A stretch of DNA of 64,000 nucleotides from Bradyrhizobium barranii subsp. barranii (GCF_017565645.3 NZ_CP086136.1:10628810-10692809), one strand, 5' to 3'; numbered from the stretch's first letter, positions 1 to 8,823 are shown. Program-made: numbers and translations. The notes: a model not told the origin generated them from the sequence alone.

Positions 1-378
1 GCCGATCGCGAGCCGGATCATGCTCATGATCATCAGCGACAGCAGAAACTCGATCGGCTTCAGGGGGCTCATCATGAGGTTGCCGATGTTGCGCGCCCAC
101 ATCTCCTCCAGAAACGAGATCGAGAAGCCGAGCTGGCCGCGGAACAGGATGTCCCAGAGGATGACGGCGCCGATCAGCGTGCCGCCGGCGCGCGCGAAGA
201 AATTGGCGTTCTCGGCGATGTAGAGCTGGAGAAAGCCCCAGGTGATGACCTGGAGCGCGGGCCAATAAAGCAGCTCGAGCAGCCGCGGCCAGGACGACAT
301 CAACAGATACCAGTAGCGCAGGATCATCGCGCCGATGCGATGGATGGAAATGCCGCGGTGGAGGGAGAGCTCGGTCAT
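1..378 (-). CDS. ABC-2 type transporter permease, N-terminal part (runs off window)
   Basis: Membrane subunit of an ABC-2 exporter. The first 126 residues are visible, starting at the ATG whose A is base 378; the gene continues past base 1. The reading frame has hydrophobic stretches (around LLELLYWPALQVITWGF and GTLIGAVILWDILF) and the conserved ABC-2 order in which an amphipathic segment is followed by NIGNLMMSPLKPIEFL. Its start overlaps the stop of the ATPase gene by four bases (ATGA), so the two form an operon with the ATPase first. The substrate cannot be told. Other ABC-2 roles (drug, polysaccharide or lipid export) remain possible. Confidence 0.8.
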   Translation of the reverse strand, partial: MTELSLHRGISIHRIGAMILRYWYLLMSSWPRLLELLYWPALQVITWGFLQLYIAENANFFARAGGTLIGAVILWDILFRGQLGFSISFLEEMWARNIGNLMMSPLKPIEFLLSLMIMSMIRLAIG

Positions 379-1178
379 CGCGCCGCCTCCTTCGCACCGT
401 TCACCCGCCCGCGCGCGACGTCCAGGAACACCTCCTCCAGCGTGGTGCGGTTGTAGCGCGCCATGATGGCCTCCGGCGTGTCGTCGTCCTCGATGCGGCC
501 GCGCTTCATGATGATGACGCGGTCGCACAGCCGCTCGACCTCGAGCATGTTGTGCGAGGCCAGAAGGATGGTCGCGTTGTTCTCCTTGCGATAGCGCTCC
601 ATATGCGCCCGCACCCAGTCGGCCGTATCCGGGTCGAGCGAGGCGGTGGGCTCGTCCAGCAGCAGCAGCGCGGGCTGGTTGATCAGCGCCTTCGCCAGCG
701 CGACGCGGGTCTTCTGCCCGGCGGAGAGCTTGCCGTTGGCGCGGTCGATGAACTCGGTGAGATCAAGCTCGTCGGCCAGCCTGGCGATGCGATCGGAGAC
801 GTTCTTCACCGCATAGAGCTTGCCGAACACGGTGAGGTTCTGCCGCACCGTGAGGCGCATCGGCATGTCGACATAGGGGCTCTCGAAATTCATCCGCCCC
901 AGCACCGCCGCGCTCTCCTCCGGCATCCGATGCCCGAGCACCCGCACGCGGCCGGAGGTCGGCAACACCAGGCCCATGATCATCGCGATGGTCGTGGTCT
1001 TGCCGGCGCCGTTGCCGCCCAGGAGCCCGGTGATGCTGCCACGCGGCAGCGAAAAGGAGATATCGTCGACGGCGCGGGTCTGCTTGTAGACCTTGACGAG
1101 GTGATCGACCGCGATGGCCGCAGAGGAGCCGCGCTCCGCGACAGTCGGCGGACTTGAAGCTTTGTCGTTCCCGGTCAT
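375..1178 (-). CDS. ABC transporter ATP-binding protein (ABC-2 exporter)
   Basis: Cytoplasmic ATPase, 267 aa, that powers the permease encoded next. Walker A GGNGAGKT lies at residues 54-61, the signature LSAGQ at 151-155 and Walker B LLLLDEP at 171-177. The start is the ATG at 1178 because homology to ABC ATPases begins just after it (AIAVDHLVKVYKQTRAV); the frame stays open far upstream but that part has no family resemblance and lies antisense to regS. It is divergent from regS with a gap of about 100 bases. The C-terminus (TTLEEVFLDVARGR) resembles the end of drug- or lipid-exporter ATPases. Substrate unknown. Confidence 0.9.
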   Translation of the reverse strand: MTGNDKASSPPTVAERGSSAAIAVDHLVKVYKQTRAVDDISFSLPRGSITGLLGGNGAGKTTTIAMIMGLVLPTSGRVRVLGHRMPEESAAVLGRMNFESPYVDMPMRLTVRQNLTVFGKLYAVKNVSDRIARLADELDLTEFIDRANGKLSAGQKTRVALAKALINQPALLLLDEPTASLDPDTADWVRAHMERYRKENNATILLASHNMLEVERLCDRVIIMKRGRIEDDDTPEAIMARYNRTTLEEVFLDVARGRVNGAKEAAR

Positions 1179-1275
1179 GCTAGCCGTTCTTCTGCTATTG
1201 CAGCGGATAGCGCAAGGCTTGTAATCCGGGTGGTTCCGCGAGCCCCGCGTTTGTGACCGAGAAGGCACCGCCACA

Positions 1276-2607
1276 TTGGCCGAGATGACTGAGACTGCCG
1301 ATACCGATTTCCGCCACGCACAGCGGCATATCCGCCTGGACACGATCTTGCGGCTGCGCTGGCTGGCGGTGCTCGGCCAGCTCGCGGCGATCTTCATCGT
1401 GGCGCAGGGGCTGGAGTTCAACGTCGAGATCGTCCCCTGCGTCAGCATCATCGCGCTGTCGGCGGCGCTCAACCTGGCGCTCCAGACCGTGTCCAATCCG
1501 CTGCAACGGCTGGAGCCGATGCAGGCGGCCGGACTGCTCGCGCTGAACATCGTGGAGCTGGCGGGGCTGCTGTTCTTCACCGGCGGACTGCAGAACCCGT
1601 TCTCGTTCCTGTTCCTCGCGCCCGTGCTGATCTCGGCCACGGCGCTGCCGGCCCGCCTCACCTTCGGCCTCGGCCTGCTCGCGGTGGCCTGTGCTTCGGT
1701 CCTGTTCTTCTTCCATCTGCCGCTGCCCTGGGATTCCGACGATCCCCTGGTGCTGCCGCCGATCTATCTCATCGGCATCTGGCTCTCGATCGTGCTCGCG
1801 ATCGGCGTCACCAGTCTCTACTCGTTCCAGGTGACGGAGGAGGCGCGCAAGCTCGCCGACGCGCTGGCTGCGACCGAGCTGGTGCTGACACGCGAGCAGC
1901 ATCTGACCCAGCTCGACGGCCTGGCTGCCGCAGCGGCGCACGAGCTCGGTACACCGCTCGCGACCATCTTCCTGATCTCGCGCGAGCTGGAAAAGACGGT
2001 GAAGGACCCAAGTTTCGCCGCCGACCTGAAAACCCTGCGCGAGCAGACCCAGCGCTGCCGCGACATCTTGAGCAAGATCACCCAGCTTTCCTCCGAAGGC
2101 GCGCCGTTCGACCGCATGAAAATGTCTGAGCTGATCGAGGAGGTGGTGGCGCCGCACCGCGATTTCGGCGTCGACATCAAGGTGCGGATCGCAGTGGCGG
2201 CCTTCGCCGAGCCGATCGGCTCGCGCAACCCCGCGATCCTCTACGGCGTCGGCAACATCGTCGAGAACGCGGTCGATTTCGCCCGCACCACCGTCGAGGT
2301 GAATGCATGGTGGAACAAGGACACGATCGAGCTCGTGATCTCCGACGACGGCCCGGGCATTCCGCCCGATATCCTTAACCGGATCGGCGAGCCCTATTTG
2401 TCGCGGCGGCGCAATCTGGATGACGGCGGCGGCGAGCGGCGTGGGCTCGGGCTTGGCGTGTTCATCGCGCGCACCTTGCTGGAACGCACCGGGGCCAAGG
2501 TCTCGTTTACCAACCGGACCTTTCCGGAACACGGTGCTGTGGTTCACATCAATTGGCCGAGAGAGCGTTTTGAGACTATCGAGACGCTCGAAGAAACAAT
2601 AGGATAG
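1276..2607 (+). CDS. regS: Sensor histidine kinase RegS (RegB/PrrB/ActS family)
   Basis: Membrane redox sensor that phosphorylates RegR. The N-terminal half (about residues 25-185) holds six hydrophobic helices with the GGLQNPF motif at 103-109, linked to quinone sensing in RegB. The H-box AHELGTPLATI puts the phospho-acceptor at His222. A cysteine at 261 in RCRDIL lies at about the position of the redox-active cysteine of RegB. The ATPase region shows GIPPDI and GLGLGVFIARTLL. The TTG at 1276 is chosen because a GAGAAGG ribosome site ends ten bases before it; ATG at 1285 is the alternative. regR follows after about 100 bases. Family knowledge: RegSR controls redox-dependent genes, including nitrogen fixation genes, in Bradyrhizobium. 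Confidence 0.92.
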   Translation: MAEMTETADTDFRHAQRHIRLDTILRLRWLAVLGQLAAIFIVAQGLEFNVEIVPCVSIIALSAALNLALQTVSNPLQRLEPMQAAGLLALNIVELAGLLFFTGGLQNPFSFLFLAPVLISATALPARLTFGLGLLAVACASVLFFFHLPLPWDSDDPLVLPPIYLIGIWLSIVLAIGVTSLYSFQVTEEARKLADALAATELVLTREQHLTQLDGLAAAAAHELGTPLATIFLISRELEKTVKDPSFAADLKTLREQTQRCRDILSKITQLSSEGAPFDRMKMSELIEEVVAPHRDFGVDIKVRIAVAAFAEPIGSRNPAILYGVGNIVENAVDFARTTVEVNAWWNKDTIELVISDDGPGIPPDILNRIGEPYLSRRRNLDDGGGERRGLGLGVFIARTLLERTGAKVSFTNRTFPEHGAVVHINWPRERFETIETLEETIG

Positions 2608-2709
2608 GCCGCGACCTTGCGTCGCACAGCAGGGCCGATCGACTATTTGCGGCCTTGGCACCGCCTGATTGCGACGCCATATGTAGATGTGCAGAGAGAG
2701 GACAACACC

Positions 2710-3264
2710 TTGAACGCCATCGCCGAACTGAATGAACAGACCGACCGCTCGCTTCTCATCGTGGAGGACGACAAGCCGTTCCTGGAGCGGTTGTCGCGCG
2801 CGATGGAGACCCGTGGCTTTGCGGTGACGTCGTGTGACACCGTCTCGGATGGCCTCGCGCAGATCGGCAAGGCCGCGCCCGCATTCGCCGTGGTGGATCT
2901 GCGGCTCGGCGACGGCAATGGTCTCGACGTCGTCTCCGCGCTGAAGAAGAAGCGCCCCGAAGCCCGCGCGATCGTGCTGACCGGCTATGGCAACATCGCC
3001 ACCGCCGTGACCGCCGTGAAGATGGGTGCGATCGATTATCTGTCGAAGCCCGCGGATGCCGACGACGTCGTCGCCGCCCTGCTCTCGACCAGCTCGGAGA
3101 AATCCGAGTTGCCGACCAACCCGATGTCCGCCGACCGCGTCCGCTGGGAGCACATCCAGCGCATCTACGAGATGTGCAACCGCAACGTCTCGGAGACGGC
3201 GCGCAGGCTGAATATGCACCGTCGTACGTTGCAGCGGATTCTGGCCAAGCGCGCGCCGAGGTAA
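2710..3264 (+). CDS. regR: Response regulator RegR (RegA/PrrA/ActR family)
   Basis: DNA-binding response regulator, 184 aa, partner of RegS. The receiver domain (about 13-125) has the acidic pair in IVEDD and a phosphorylatable Asp63 in VVDLRLGDG, followed by LTGYG and the lysine in YLSKPAD. The C-terminal Fis-type helix-turn-helix is NVSETARRLNMHRRTLQRIL. The start is taken as TTG at 2710, preceded by GAGAGAGGA; this gives the length and Asp63 numbering known for Bradyrhizobium RegR. An upstream TTG at 2617 would add 31 residues with no family counterpart. The short distance to regS suggests co-transcription, possibly with a promoter of its own. Confidence 0.93.
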   Translation: MNAIAELNEQTDRSLLIVEDDKPFLERLSRAMETRGFAVTSCDTVSDGLAQIGKAAPAFAVVDLRLGDGNGLDVVSALKKKRPEARAIVLTGYGNIATAVTAVKMGAIDYLSKPADADDVVAALLSTSSEKSELPTNPMSADRVRWEHIQRIYEMCNRNVSETARRLNMHRRTLQRILAKRAPR

Positions 3265-3270
3265 CGGTCT

Positions 3271-3369
3271 CGTAGGGTGGGCAAAGGCGCGTAGCGCCGT
3301 GCCCACCGCTTCTACTTCAATCCTGATCGGCTTGGATGGTGGGCACGCTTTCGCTTTGCCCACCCTACG
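3271..3369. repeat. Palindromic intergenic repeat, family A (CGTAGGGTGGGCAAA arms)
   Basis: Inverted repeat whose outer arms read CGTAGGGTGGGCAAAG and, at the other end, CTTTGCCCACCCTACG. An inner pair of arms contains GTGCCCACC/GGTGGGCAC. It lies between the convergent regR and mmcB genes. A second member of the family is at 52707-52838. Confidence 0.85.
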
Positions 3370-3390
3370 GCGTCCGCGTTCGCCGCGCCG

Positions 3391-3882
3391 CTATTCCCAA
3401 AAATCCGCGTGGCCCTGCGGGTCGACCACACGGTTGATCCGGAGCGCTGCCGCCATCGCGAAACGCACCGTCATCTGCTTGCGCGTGGCGGCGGCGATCT
3501 TGTGCTCGGGCGCCTCGCACTGCATGTGCGCGCCATAGGCGTCCGCGATGATCAGGCCAGTGTCTTGCGGAAAGATCTCGCACGGCAGATCCTGCGTGAA
3601 GGCGAAGAATAGCCGGTCGCAATGGGCGCGGTATTCGTGCCATTTCTGGTCGGCACGCAAATCCTCGACCGACGATTTGATCTCCACGATCCAGATCTCG
3701 CCGCGCTCGTTGAGCGCCACCAGATCGGCGCGCCGGCCCGACGGCAGCGGCAGTTCGCTGATGCAGGTAAAGCCGAGCGAGCGCAGCAGCCGCGCCGTGC
3801 CGCGCGCGATCGCCAGCGCCGTCTCGGACTGGCGGCGGTCGGGCGGCGGAACCAGGGCGATGTTGCGGGCGGTGCTGTCCAT
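3391..3882 (-). CDS. MmcB-family DNA repair protein (PD-(D/E)XK-like)
   Basis: 163-residue cytoplasmic protein of the MmcB/DUF2278-like family, whose Caulobacter member is an SOS-induced DNA repair factor. A nuclease-fold core is visible: a conserved arginine-rich helix (ARGTARLLRSLGF), then GRRADLVAL and IWIVEIKSS, giving the D...ExK arrangement, then DLRADQKWHEYRAHCDRLFFA. The start at 3882 precedes the conserved region by about 20 residues, a normal distance. It is a single gene, convergent to regR. Catalytic activity is inferred from the fold only. Confidence 0.82.
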   Translation of the reverse strand: MDSTARNIALVPPPDRRQSETALAIARGTARLLRSLGFTCISELPLPSGRRADLVALNERGEIWIVEIKSSVEDLRADQKWHEYRAHCDRLFFAFTQDLPCEIFPQDTGLIIADAYGAHMQCEAPEHKIAAATRKQMTVRFAMAAALRINRVVDPQGHADFWE

Positions 3883-3911
3883 GGGGGGAGCATAGCCGAT
3901 TCCGGTGGGCC

Positions 3912-4061
3912 CGTCATTCCGGGGCGCGACGCAGTCGCGAGCCCGGAATCCATGGCCACAGGGAGAAGTTGTCGGGTGAGCAGGTAACTCCGAGTTTTGG
4001 CCAAACTACTCCCTGTGGTTATGGGTCCCGGGCTCGCGACTACGTCGCGCCCCGGGACGAC
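3912..4061. repeat. Palindromic intergenic repeat, family B (CGTCATTCCGGGGCGCGACG)
   Basis: Large inverted repeat between divergent genes. The left arm (CGTC, then GGGGCGCGAC, GTCGCGAGCCC and CCACAGGG) is mirrored by the right arm (CCCTGTGG, then GGGCTCGCGAC, GTCGCGCCCC and GACGAC). Shorter relatives with CCCGGG and CGTCGTCC arms occur elsewhere in the window. Confidence 0.8.
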
Positions 4062-4143
4062 AGCGGAGTGCGGGAACCTCGCCTCCCCCACGCACTTATC
4101 ACGCAGCCGCCACACCTCGGCGGAGCATCGAGGCTGCTCGCGC

Positions 4144-5841
4144 ATGATCGACGATCTCTGGTACAAGAACGGCGTGATCTACTGCCTCTCCGTCGGCACC
4201 TATATGGATGCCAACAGCGACGGCGTCGGCGACTTCAAGGGCCTGCTGCGGCGGCTCGACTATTTGCACGGCCTCGGCATCACCACGATCTGGTTGATGC
4301 CGTTCCAGACCTCGCCGGGCCGCGACGACGGCTACGACATCGCCGACTATTACAGCGTCGATTCCCGCTACGGCACGCTCGGCGATTTCGTCGAGTTCAC
4401 CCACGGCTGCAAGCAGCGCGGCATCCGCATCATCATCGACCTCGTCGTCAACCACACCTCCGACCAGCATCACTGGTTCAAGGAGGCGCGGCGCGACAGG
4501 AATTCGCTCTATCGCGACTGGTATGTGTGGTCGGACAAGAAGCCGGCCGGCGCCAACAAGGGCATGGTGTTTCCCGGCGTGCAGAAGTCGACGTGGACGC
4601 GCGACAAGGAAGCCGGCGCCTGGTTCTTCCACCGCTTCTACGATTTCCAGCCCGATCTCAACACCTCAAATCCGCATGTGCAGGCCGAAATCCTGAAGAT
4701 CATGGGCTTCTGGATCCAGCTCGGCGTCTCCGGCTTCCGCATGGACGCCGTGCCGTTCGTGATCGCCACCAAGGGCGCGAAGGTGAAGAAGCCGGTCGAG
4801 CAGTACGACATGCTGCGCGCGTTCCGCGAATTCCTGCAATGGCGGCAGGGCGACGCCATCATCCTCGCCGAAGCCAACGTGCTGCCTGAGACGGACATGG
4901 AATATTTCGGCCGCGACGGCGACCGCATGCACATGATGTTCAACTTCCACGTCAACCAGCATCTGTTCTATGCGCTGGCATCCGGCGATTCGCGTCCGCT
5001 GGCGAAGGCGTTGAAGGCGACCAGGCCGCGGCCGGCCAGCGCGCAATGGGGTCTGTTCCTGCGCAATCACGACGAGCTCGATTTGGGACGCCTGACCAAG
5101 GCGCAGCGTGACATCGTGTTCAAGCGCTTCGGCCCCGACAAGGACATGCAGCTCTACGACCGCGGCATTCGCCGCCGCTTCGCGCCGATGGTCGGCGGCG
5201 ACCGAAGGCGGCTCGAGCTCGCCTACAGCCTGATGTGCACGTTGCCGGGAACGCCCGTCATCCGCTACGGCGACGAGATCGCGATGGGCGACGATCTCTC
5301 GCTCCCCGAGCGCAATTGCGCGCGCACGCCGATGCAATGGTCGACCGAGCCGCATGGCGGCTTCACCAAGGACGATAAGCCGGCATGCCCGGTCATCGAC
5401 ACGGGCCCCTACGGCTACGAGCACGTCAATGTCGCAAAACAGCGGCGCGATCCCAATTCCATGCTGAACTGGACCGAGCGCATCGTCCGCATGCGCAAGG
5501 AGGTGCCCGAGATCGGCTGGGGCGACTTCGTGATCATTCCGACGCGCGATCCCTCCGTGTTCATCATGCGTTACGACTGGCGCAACAATTCCGTGCTGTT
5601 CGTTCACAATCTGGATGAGAAGCCGCGCGAGATCGCATTCTCGGCGGGGCTGTCCGGCGAGGCCGGCGCGCACCTGATCAACCTGCTCGCGGAAGATCAC
5701 AGCCACGCCGACAAGCGCGGCCAGCATCGCGTCGTGCTGGAGCCCTATGGCTATCGCTGGTACCGCGTCGGAGGGCTGGATTATTTGCTGAAGCGGAGCG
5801 ACATCGACGGGAATGCCGCGGGTAACAAGCATCCGGGGTAG
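4144..5841 (+). CDS. GH13 family enzyme, trehalose synthase (TreS)-like
   Basis: 565-residue alpha-amylase-superfamily enzyme. The (beta/alpha)8 barrel opens with WYKNGVIYCLSVGTYMDANS and DDGYDIADYY. The catalytic triad is Asp201 (GFRMDAVPF), Glu243 (ILAEANV) and Asp310 (LRNHDELDLG). The LRNHDEL form, the GIRRRFAPMVGGDRRR segment and RTPMQWS match the TreS branch, which interconverts maltose and trehalose. The maltokinase domain seen in some TreS fusions is absent. ATG 4144 is chosen because homology begins six residues later; the open frame upstream runs through a repeat. The enzyme is probably cytoplasmic, with no signal peptide. It converges on an alpha-glucosidase. The exact reaction (isomerase or hydrolase) is not settled by sequence. 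Confidence 0.85.
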   Translation: MIDDLWYKNGVIYCLSVGTYMDANSDGVGDFKGLLRRLDYLHGLGITTIWLMPFQTSPGRDDGYDIADYYSVDSRYGTLGDFVEFTHGCKQRGIRIIIDLVVNHTSDQHHWFKEARRDRNSLYRDWYVWSDKKPAGANKGMVFPGVQKSTWTRDKEAGAWFFHRFYDFQPDLNTSNPHVQAEILKIMGFWIQLGVSGFRMDAVPFVIATKGAKVKKPVEQYDMLRAFREFLQWRQGDAIILAEANVLPETDMEYFGRDGDRMHMMFNFHVNQHLFYALASGDSRPLAKALKATRPRPASAQWGLFLRNHDELDLGRLTKAQRDIVFKRFGPDKDMQLYDRGIRRRFAPMVGGDRRRLELAYSLMCTLPGTPVIRYGDEIAMGDDLSLPERNCARTPMQWSTEPHGGFTKDDKPACPVIDTGPYGYEHVNVAKQRRDPNSMLNWTERIVRMRKEVPEIGWGDFVIIPTRDPSVFIMRYDWRNNSVLFVHNLDEKPREIAFSAGLSGEAGAHLINLLAEDHSHADKRGQHRVVLEPYGYRWYRVGGLDYLLKRSDIDGNAAGNKHPG

Positions 5842-5878
5842 GTGCATCTCCGCACACGGCCGTCGTCCCCGCGAACGG

Positions 5879-7501
5879 CTACATGTGTGGCGGCATCACC
5901 ACCACGCCCTCGTTGCCGCGCAGATCCAGCACGCCTTCCAGCCTCTCGCCCTCGCGATCCAGAAACGTCGACAGCAAGATCTCGCTGTTGAAACGGATCG
6001 CGCTGGTGGTCACGGCGATCGGGTCGGGCCCGAGATTGAGCACGACGATGATCGCGGTGCCCTCGGCCTCGCGGCGATAGACCAGCAGATCGCCTTGCGC
6101 GGCGATCGGATGGTAGTCGCCCTCGACCAGCGCCGGAGATGCCTTCCGCAAGGCAATCAGCCGCTTGTATAGACTGAGGATCGAACGCGAATCGGCTTCG
6201 AGATCGACGACGTTGTCGTGGATATGGTCCTCCGGCAGCGGCAGCCAGGGCCTTACGCCGGAGAAGCCGCTGGCCGGCGACGCATCCCACTGCATCGGCG
6301 TACGGCAGCCGTCGCGCCCCACTCCGATGCCGGGCACATTCTTCTCGAAGGGATCGCGCACGTCCTCGGGGGAGATCGCCAGCTGATGCATGCCGATCTC
6401 GTCGCCGTAATAGAGCGTCGGCGTACCGCGCAGCGTCAGCAGCAGCATCGCGGCAACGCGCGCCTGCTCCGGCCCGACACGACTCGCGACGCGCGGACGA
6501 TCGTGATTGCCGAGCACCCAGTTCGGCCAGGCGCCCTTCGGCAGCGCCTTCTCGTAATCCTCGACGATTGTCTCGATCGAGCGCGCGCTCCAGAACGTCG
6601 AGAGCAGCGCGAAGTTGAACGGCATCTGCGCGCCGGTGAGATCGTTGCCGTAGTAGGCCATCAGCCGGTGCAGCGGCAGATAGATTTCGCCGATCAGCAC
6701 GCGGTCGCGATACGCGTCCGTGACGCGCCGCATCTCGGCGATGACGTCATGCACCTCCGGCTGGTCGGTGGAGTATTGCGTCAGGATCCTCTCGTTCGGC
6801 GGCCGGCCCTCGACGTAATGCGGGTTCGGCGGGTTGTCGCGGAATTCGGCATCCTTGATCAGGTGCCAGATCACATCGACGCGGAAGCCGTCGACGCCCT
6901 TCTCCAGCCAGAACCGCATCGCGTCGTAGATCGCCGCGCGGACATCCGGATTGCGCCAGTTGAGGTCCGGCTGCTCGGCAAGGAAGGCGTGGTAGTAATA
7001 TTGACCTGTCGTCTCGTCGAACTGCCAGGCGCTGCCGCCAAATTCGGACAGCCAGTTGTTCGGGACACCGCCATCGGCGGCCGGATCGCGCCAGACGTAC
7101 CAGTCGCGTTTGGGATTGTCGCGCGAGGACCGGCTCTCGACGAACCAGGGATGCTGGCTTGATGTGTGGTTGGGCACGAGGTCGAGGATCAGCTTCACCC
7201 CGTTGTCATGCGCAGCCGCGAGCAGCGCATCGAAATCCGCCATCGTGCCGAACAGCGGATCAATGCCGGTATAGTCGGAGATGTCGTAGCCGAAATCGGC
7301 CATCGGCGAGGGAAAGATCGGCGACAGCCAGATCGCGTCGACGCCGAGCGATTTCACGTAAGGCAGCCGGCGCAAGATGCCGGCGAGATCGCCGACGCCG
7401 TCACCGTCTGAGTCCTGAAAGGAGCGCGGGTAGATCTGATAGAAGATGCCGTCGCGCCACCAATTGTCGCCGCCCTGAGCCATGGCCGGAATACCACTCA
7501 C
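5879..7501 (-). CDS. Alpha-glucosidase, GH13 (AglA / oligo-1,6-glucosidase type)
   Basis: 540-residue cytoplasmic glycoside hydrolase acting on alpha-glucosides such as maltose, sucrose or isomaltose. It opens with WWRDGIFYQIYPRSF. The catalytic residues are Asp209 (GFRVDVIWH), Glu272 (LIGEIYLP) and Asp334 (VLGNHDRPR). LVPNHTSSQHPWF and RTPMQWD are standard GH13 motifs. The C-terminal beta domain ends VVMPPHM. The start is a GTG at 7501 preceded by AGGG; ATG at 7483 is equally possible and would drop six residues. It faces the TreS-like gene with only 37 bases between stops, so the pair may work on related disaccharides, though they are not one operon. Confidence 0.88.
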   Translation of the reverse strand: MSGIPAMAQGGDNWWRDGIFYQIYPRSFQDSDGDGVGDLAGILRRLPYVKSLGVDAIWLSPIFPSPMADFGYDISDYTGIDPLFGTMADFDALLAAAHDNGVKLILDLVPNHTSSQHPWFVESRSSRDNPKRDWYVWRDPAADGGVPNNWLSEFGGSAWQFDETTGQYYYHAFLAEQPDLNWRNPDVRAAIYDAMRFWLEKGVDGFRVDVIWHLIKDAEFRDNPPNPHYVEGRPPNERILTQYSTDQPEVHDVIAEMRRVTDAYRDRVLIGEIYLPLHRLMAYYGNDLTGAQMPFNFALLSTFWSARSIETIVEDYEKALPKGAWPNWVLGNHDRPRVASRVGPEQARVAAMLLLTLRGTPTLYYGDEIGMHQLAISPEDVRDPFEKNVPGIGVGRDGCRTPMQWDASPASGFSGVRPWLPLPEDHIHDNVVDLEADSRSILSLYKRLIALRKASPALVEGDYHPIAAQGDLLVYRREAEGTAIIVVLNLGPDPIAVTTSAIRFNSEILLSTFLDREGERLEGVLDLRGNEGVVVMPPHM

Positions 7502-7650
7502 TAATCTACCCTGCGCGAGAAAACGCGAAAGGAACGCCCCGGTTCAAACCAGCAGGCCAATTGGGACGGCCGTGTGACGACCGGCTGTTCCCGGGTCTAC
7601 GACACGAATCTTTTGCTTGGCGGCATGGCAAAAATCGGCATTGTGAGGCC

Positions 7651-8331
7651 ATGACCGAGCAAAACGACACCCAAGAATCCCAACAAGCCAAGGCCGGCGC
7701 GATCATCGTCCCCGTGACGCTGTTCGAGCAGAACTGCACCATCATCTGGGACGAGCCCGGCAAGAAGGCCGTGGTGATCGACCCCGGCGGGGACGTGCCG
7801 AAGATTCTGGACGCGATCAAGCAGACCGGCGTCACCGTGGAGAAGATCTGGCTGACCCACGGCCATATCGACCATGTCGGCGGCGCGGCCGAATTGCGCG
7901 ATGCGCTGAAGGTGCCGATCGAGGGGCCGCATGTCGCGGATAAATTCCTGCTCGACAACGTGGTCGAGAGCGGCGCGCGCTTCGGCATGACGGAGGTGCG
8001 CAATTTCGAGCCGGACCGCTGGCTCGACGAGGGCGACAGCGTGTCGATCGGCGGCCTGCAGTTCGACATTTTGCACTGCCCGGGCCACTCGCCCGGCAGC
8101 GTGGTGTTCTTCAACAAGGACTTGCGCTTTGCCCATGTCGGCGACGTGCTGTTCGCGGGCTCGGTCGGGCGCACCGACCTGCCCGGCGGCAGTCACGCCA
8201 CGCTGATCAACTCGATCAAGACCAAGCTTTTGCCGCTCGGCGACGACGTCGGCTTCATCTGCGGCCACGGCGCCGGCTCGAGCATCGGCCAGGAACGGAT
8301 GACCAATCCGTTCATCACCGGCGAGATGTGA
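7651..8331 (+). CDS. MBL-fold hydrolase, YcbL / glyoxalase II-like
   Basis: 226-residue cytoplasmic metallo-hydrolase. The metal site THGHIDH supplies His70, His72, Asp74 and His75; further ligands come from HCPGHSPGS, HVGDVLFAGSVGRTDLPGG and ICGHGAGSS. The short length, without the C-terminal helical glutathione domain of GloB, fits the YcbL class of glyoxalase II-like thioesterases. The start at 7651 is the first ATG after the divergent alpha-glucosidase promoter region. The natural substrate is not evident. Confidence 0.87.
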   Translation: MTEQNDTQESQQAKAGAIIVPVTLFEQNCTIIWDEPGKKAVVIDPGGDVPKILDAIKQTGVTVEKIWLTHGHIDHVGGAAELRDALKVPIEGPHVADKFLLDNVVESGARFGMTEVRNFEPDRWLDEGDSVSIGGLQFDILHCPGHSPGSVVFFNKDLRFAHVGDVLFAGSVGRTDLPGGSHATLINSIKTKLLPLGDDVGFICGHGAGSSIGQERMTNPFITGEM

Positions 8332-8334
8332 GCG

Positions 8335-8823
8335 CTACTCGGCGGCCTCTGCCAACGCCGCCGTCTCACTGAGGTTGCGCTCGCCCCAGTCGCGGATCGC
8401 GGCGACGACCGGCACGAAACTCTTGCCCTTGCGGGTCAGGCGATACTCGACCTTGGGCGGCACCTCGCCAAAATCCTTGCGGTCGATCAGGCCGCTTTGC
8501 GTCAGCGCCTTCAATTCGCGGCTGAGCACGCGCGGGGTGATCTCGGCGCTGCCGGCCATGCCGCGCAACAGGCCGCTCCTGATCTCGCCATAGCGGCGCG
8601 TACCGTCCCTGAGGTCCCAGACGATGCGGAGCTTGTACTTGCCGCTGATCATCTTCTGAAACGCAGCGACCGGGCAGGCGCGAGCCGGAATTGCCTTTGC
8701 CCTGTTGTCTCCTCCATGCGCAGCCAGCTTGCGGGAGGATAGGAGCGACGTCGAAAAAGTCCATACTATCAATTTTGTCCATACTTGCAGGATCGCCCGC
8801 AAGGCGCAGATGATGGCGCACAT
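8335..8823 (-). CDS. HxlR-family transcriptional regulator (start uncertain)
   Basis: Winged-helix regulator. The HxlR core begins CPVAAFQKMISGKYKLRIVWDL and continues through RYGEIR, ITPRVLSRELKALTQSGLIDR and PKVEYRLTRKGKSFVPVVAAIRDWG, typical of the family. HxlR proteins normally start 5-15 residues before CPV, yet no ATG, GTG or TTG lies in frame there (the region around 8700-8720), although a GGAGGA stands just upstream. The coordinates given run to the next in-frame ATG; TTG at 8772 is another choice. The extra N-terminus would cross the operator-like repeats and is probably not protein. It is divergent from the small protein at 8843, a usual arrangement for autoregulated HxlR genes. Confidence 0.75.
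   Translation of the reverse strand: MCAIICALRAILQVWTKLIVWTFSTSLLSSRKLAAHGGDNRAKAIPARACPVAAFQKMISGKYKLRIVWDLRDGTRRYGEIRSGLLRGMAGSAEITPRVLSRELKALTQSGLIDRKDFGEVPPKVEYRLTRKGKSFVPVVAAIRDWGERNLSETAALAEAAE
8759..8785. promoter_or_regulatory. Direct repeat, likely HxlR-type operator
   Basis: The nine-base word GTCCATACT occurs twice, 18 bases start to start, separated by ATCAATTTT. The AT-rich block lies between the divergent HxlR gene and the gene at 8843, where a shared operator and promoter are expected. Two turns of helix between copies suits a dimeric regulator. The binding role is inferred. Confidence 0.5.

Noticed and set aside
1195..3363. A very long open frame (722 codons) on the minus strand opposite regS and regR
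   Set aside because: It mirrors two clearly recognisable genes on the plus strand; its protein is rich in R, H, D and Q runs typical of antisense reading in GC-rich DNA and shows no domain.
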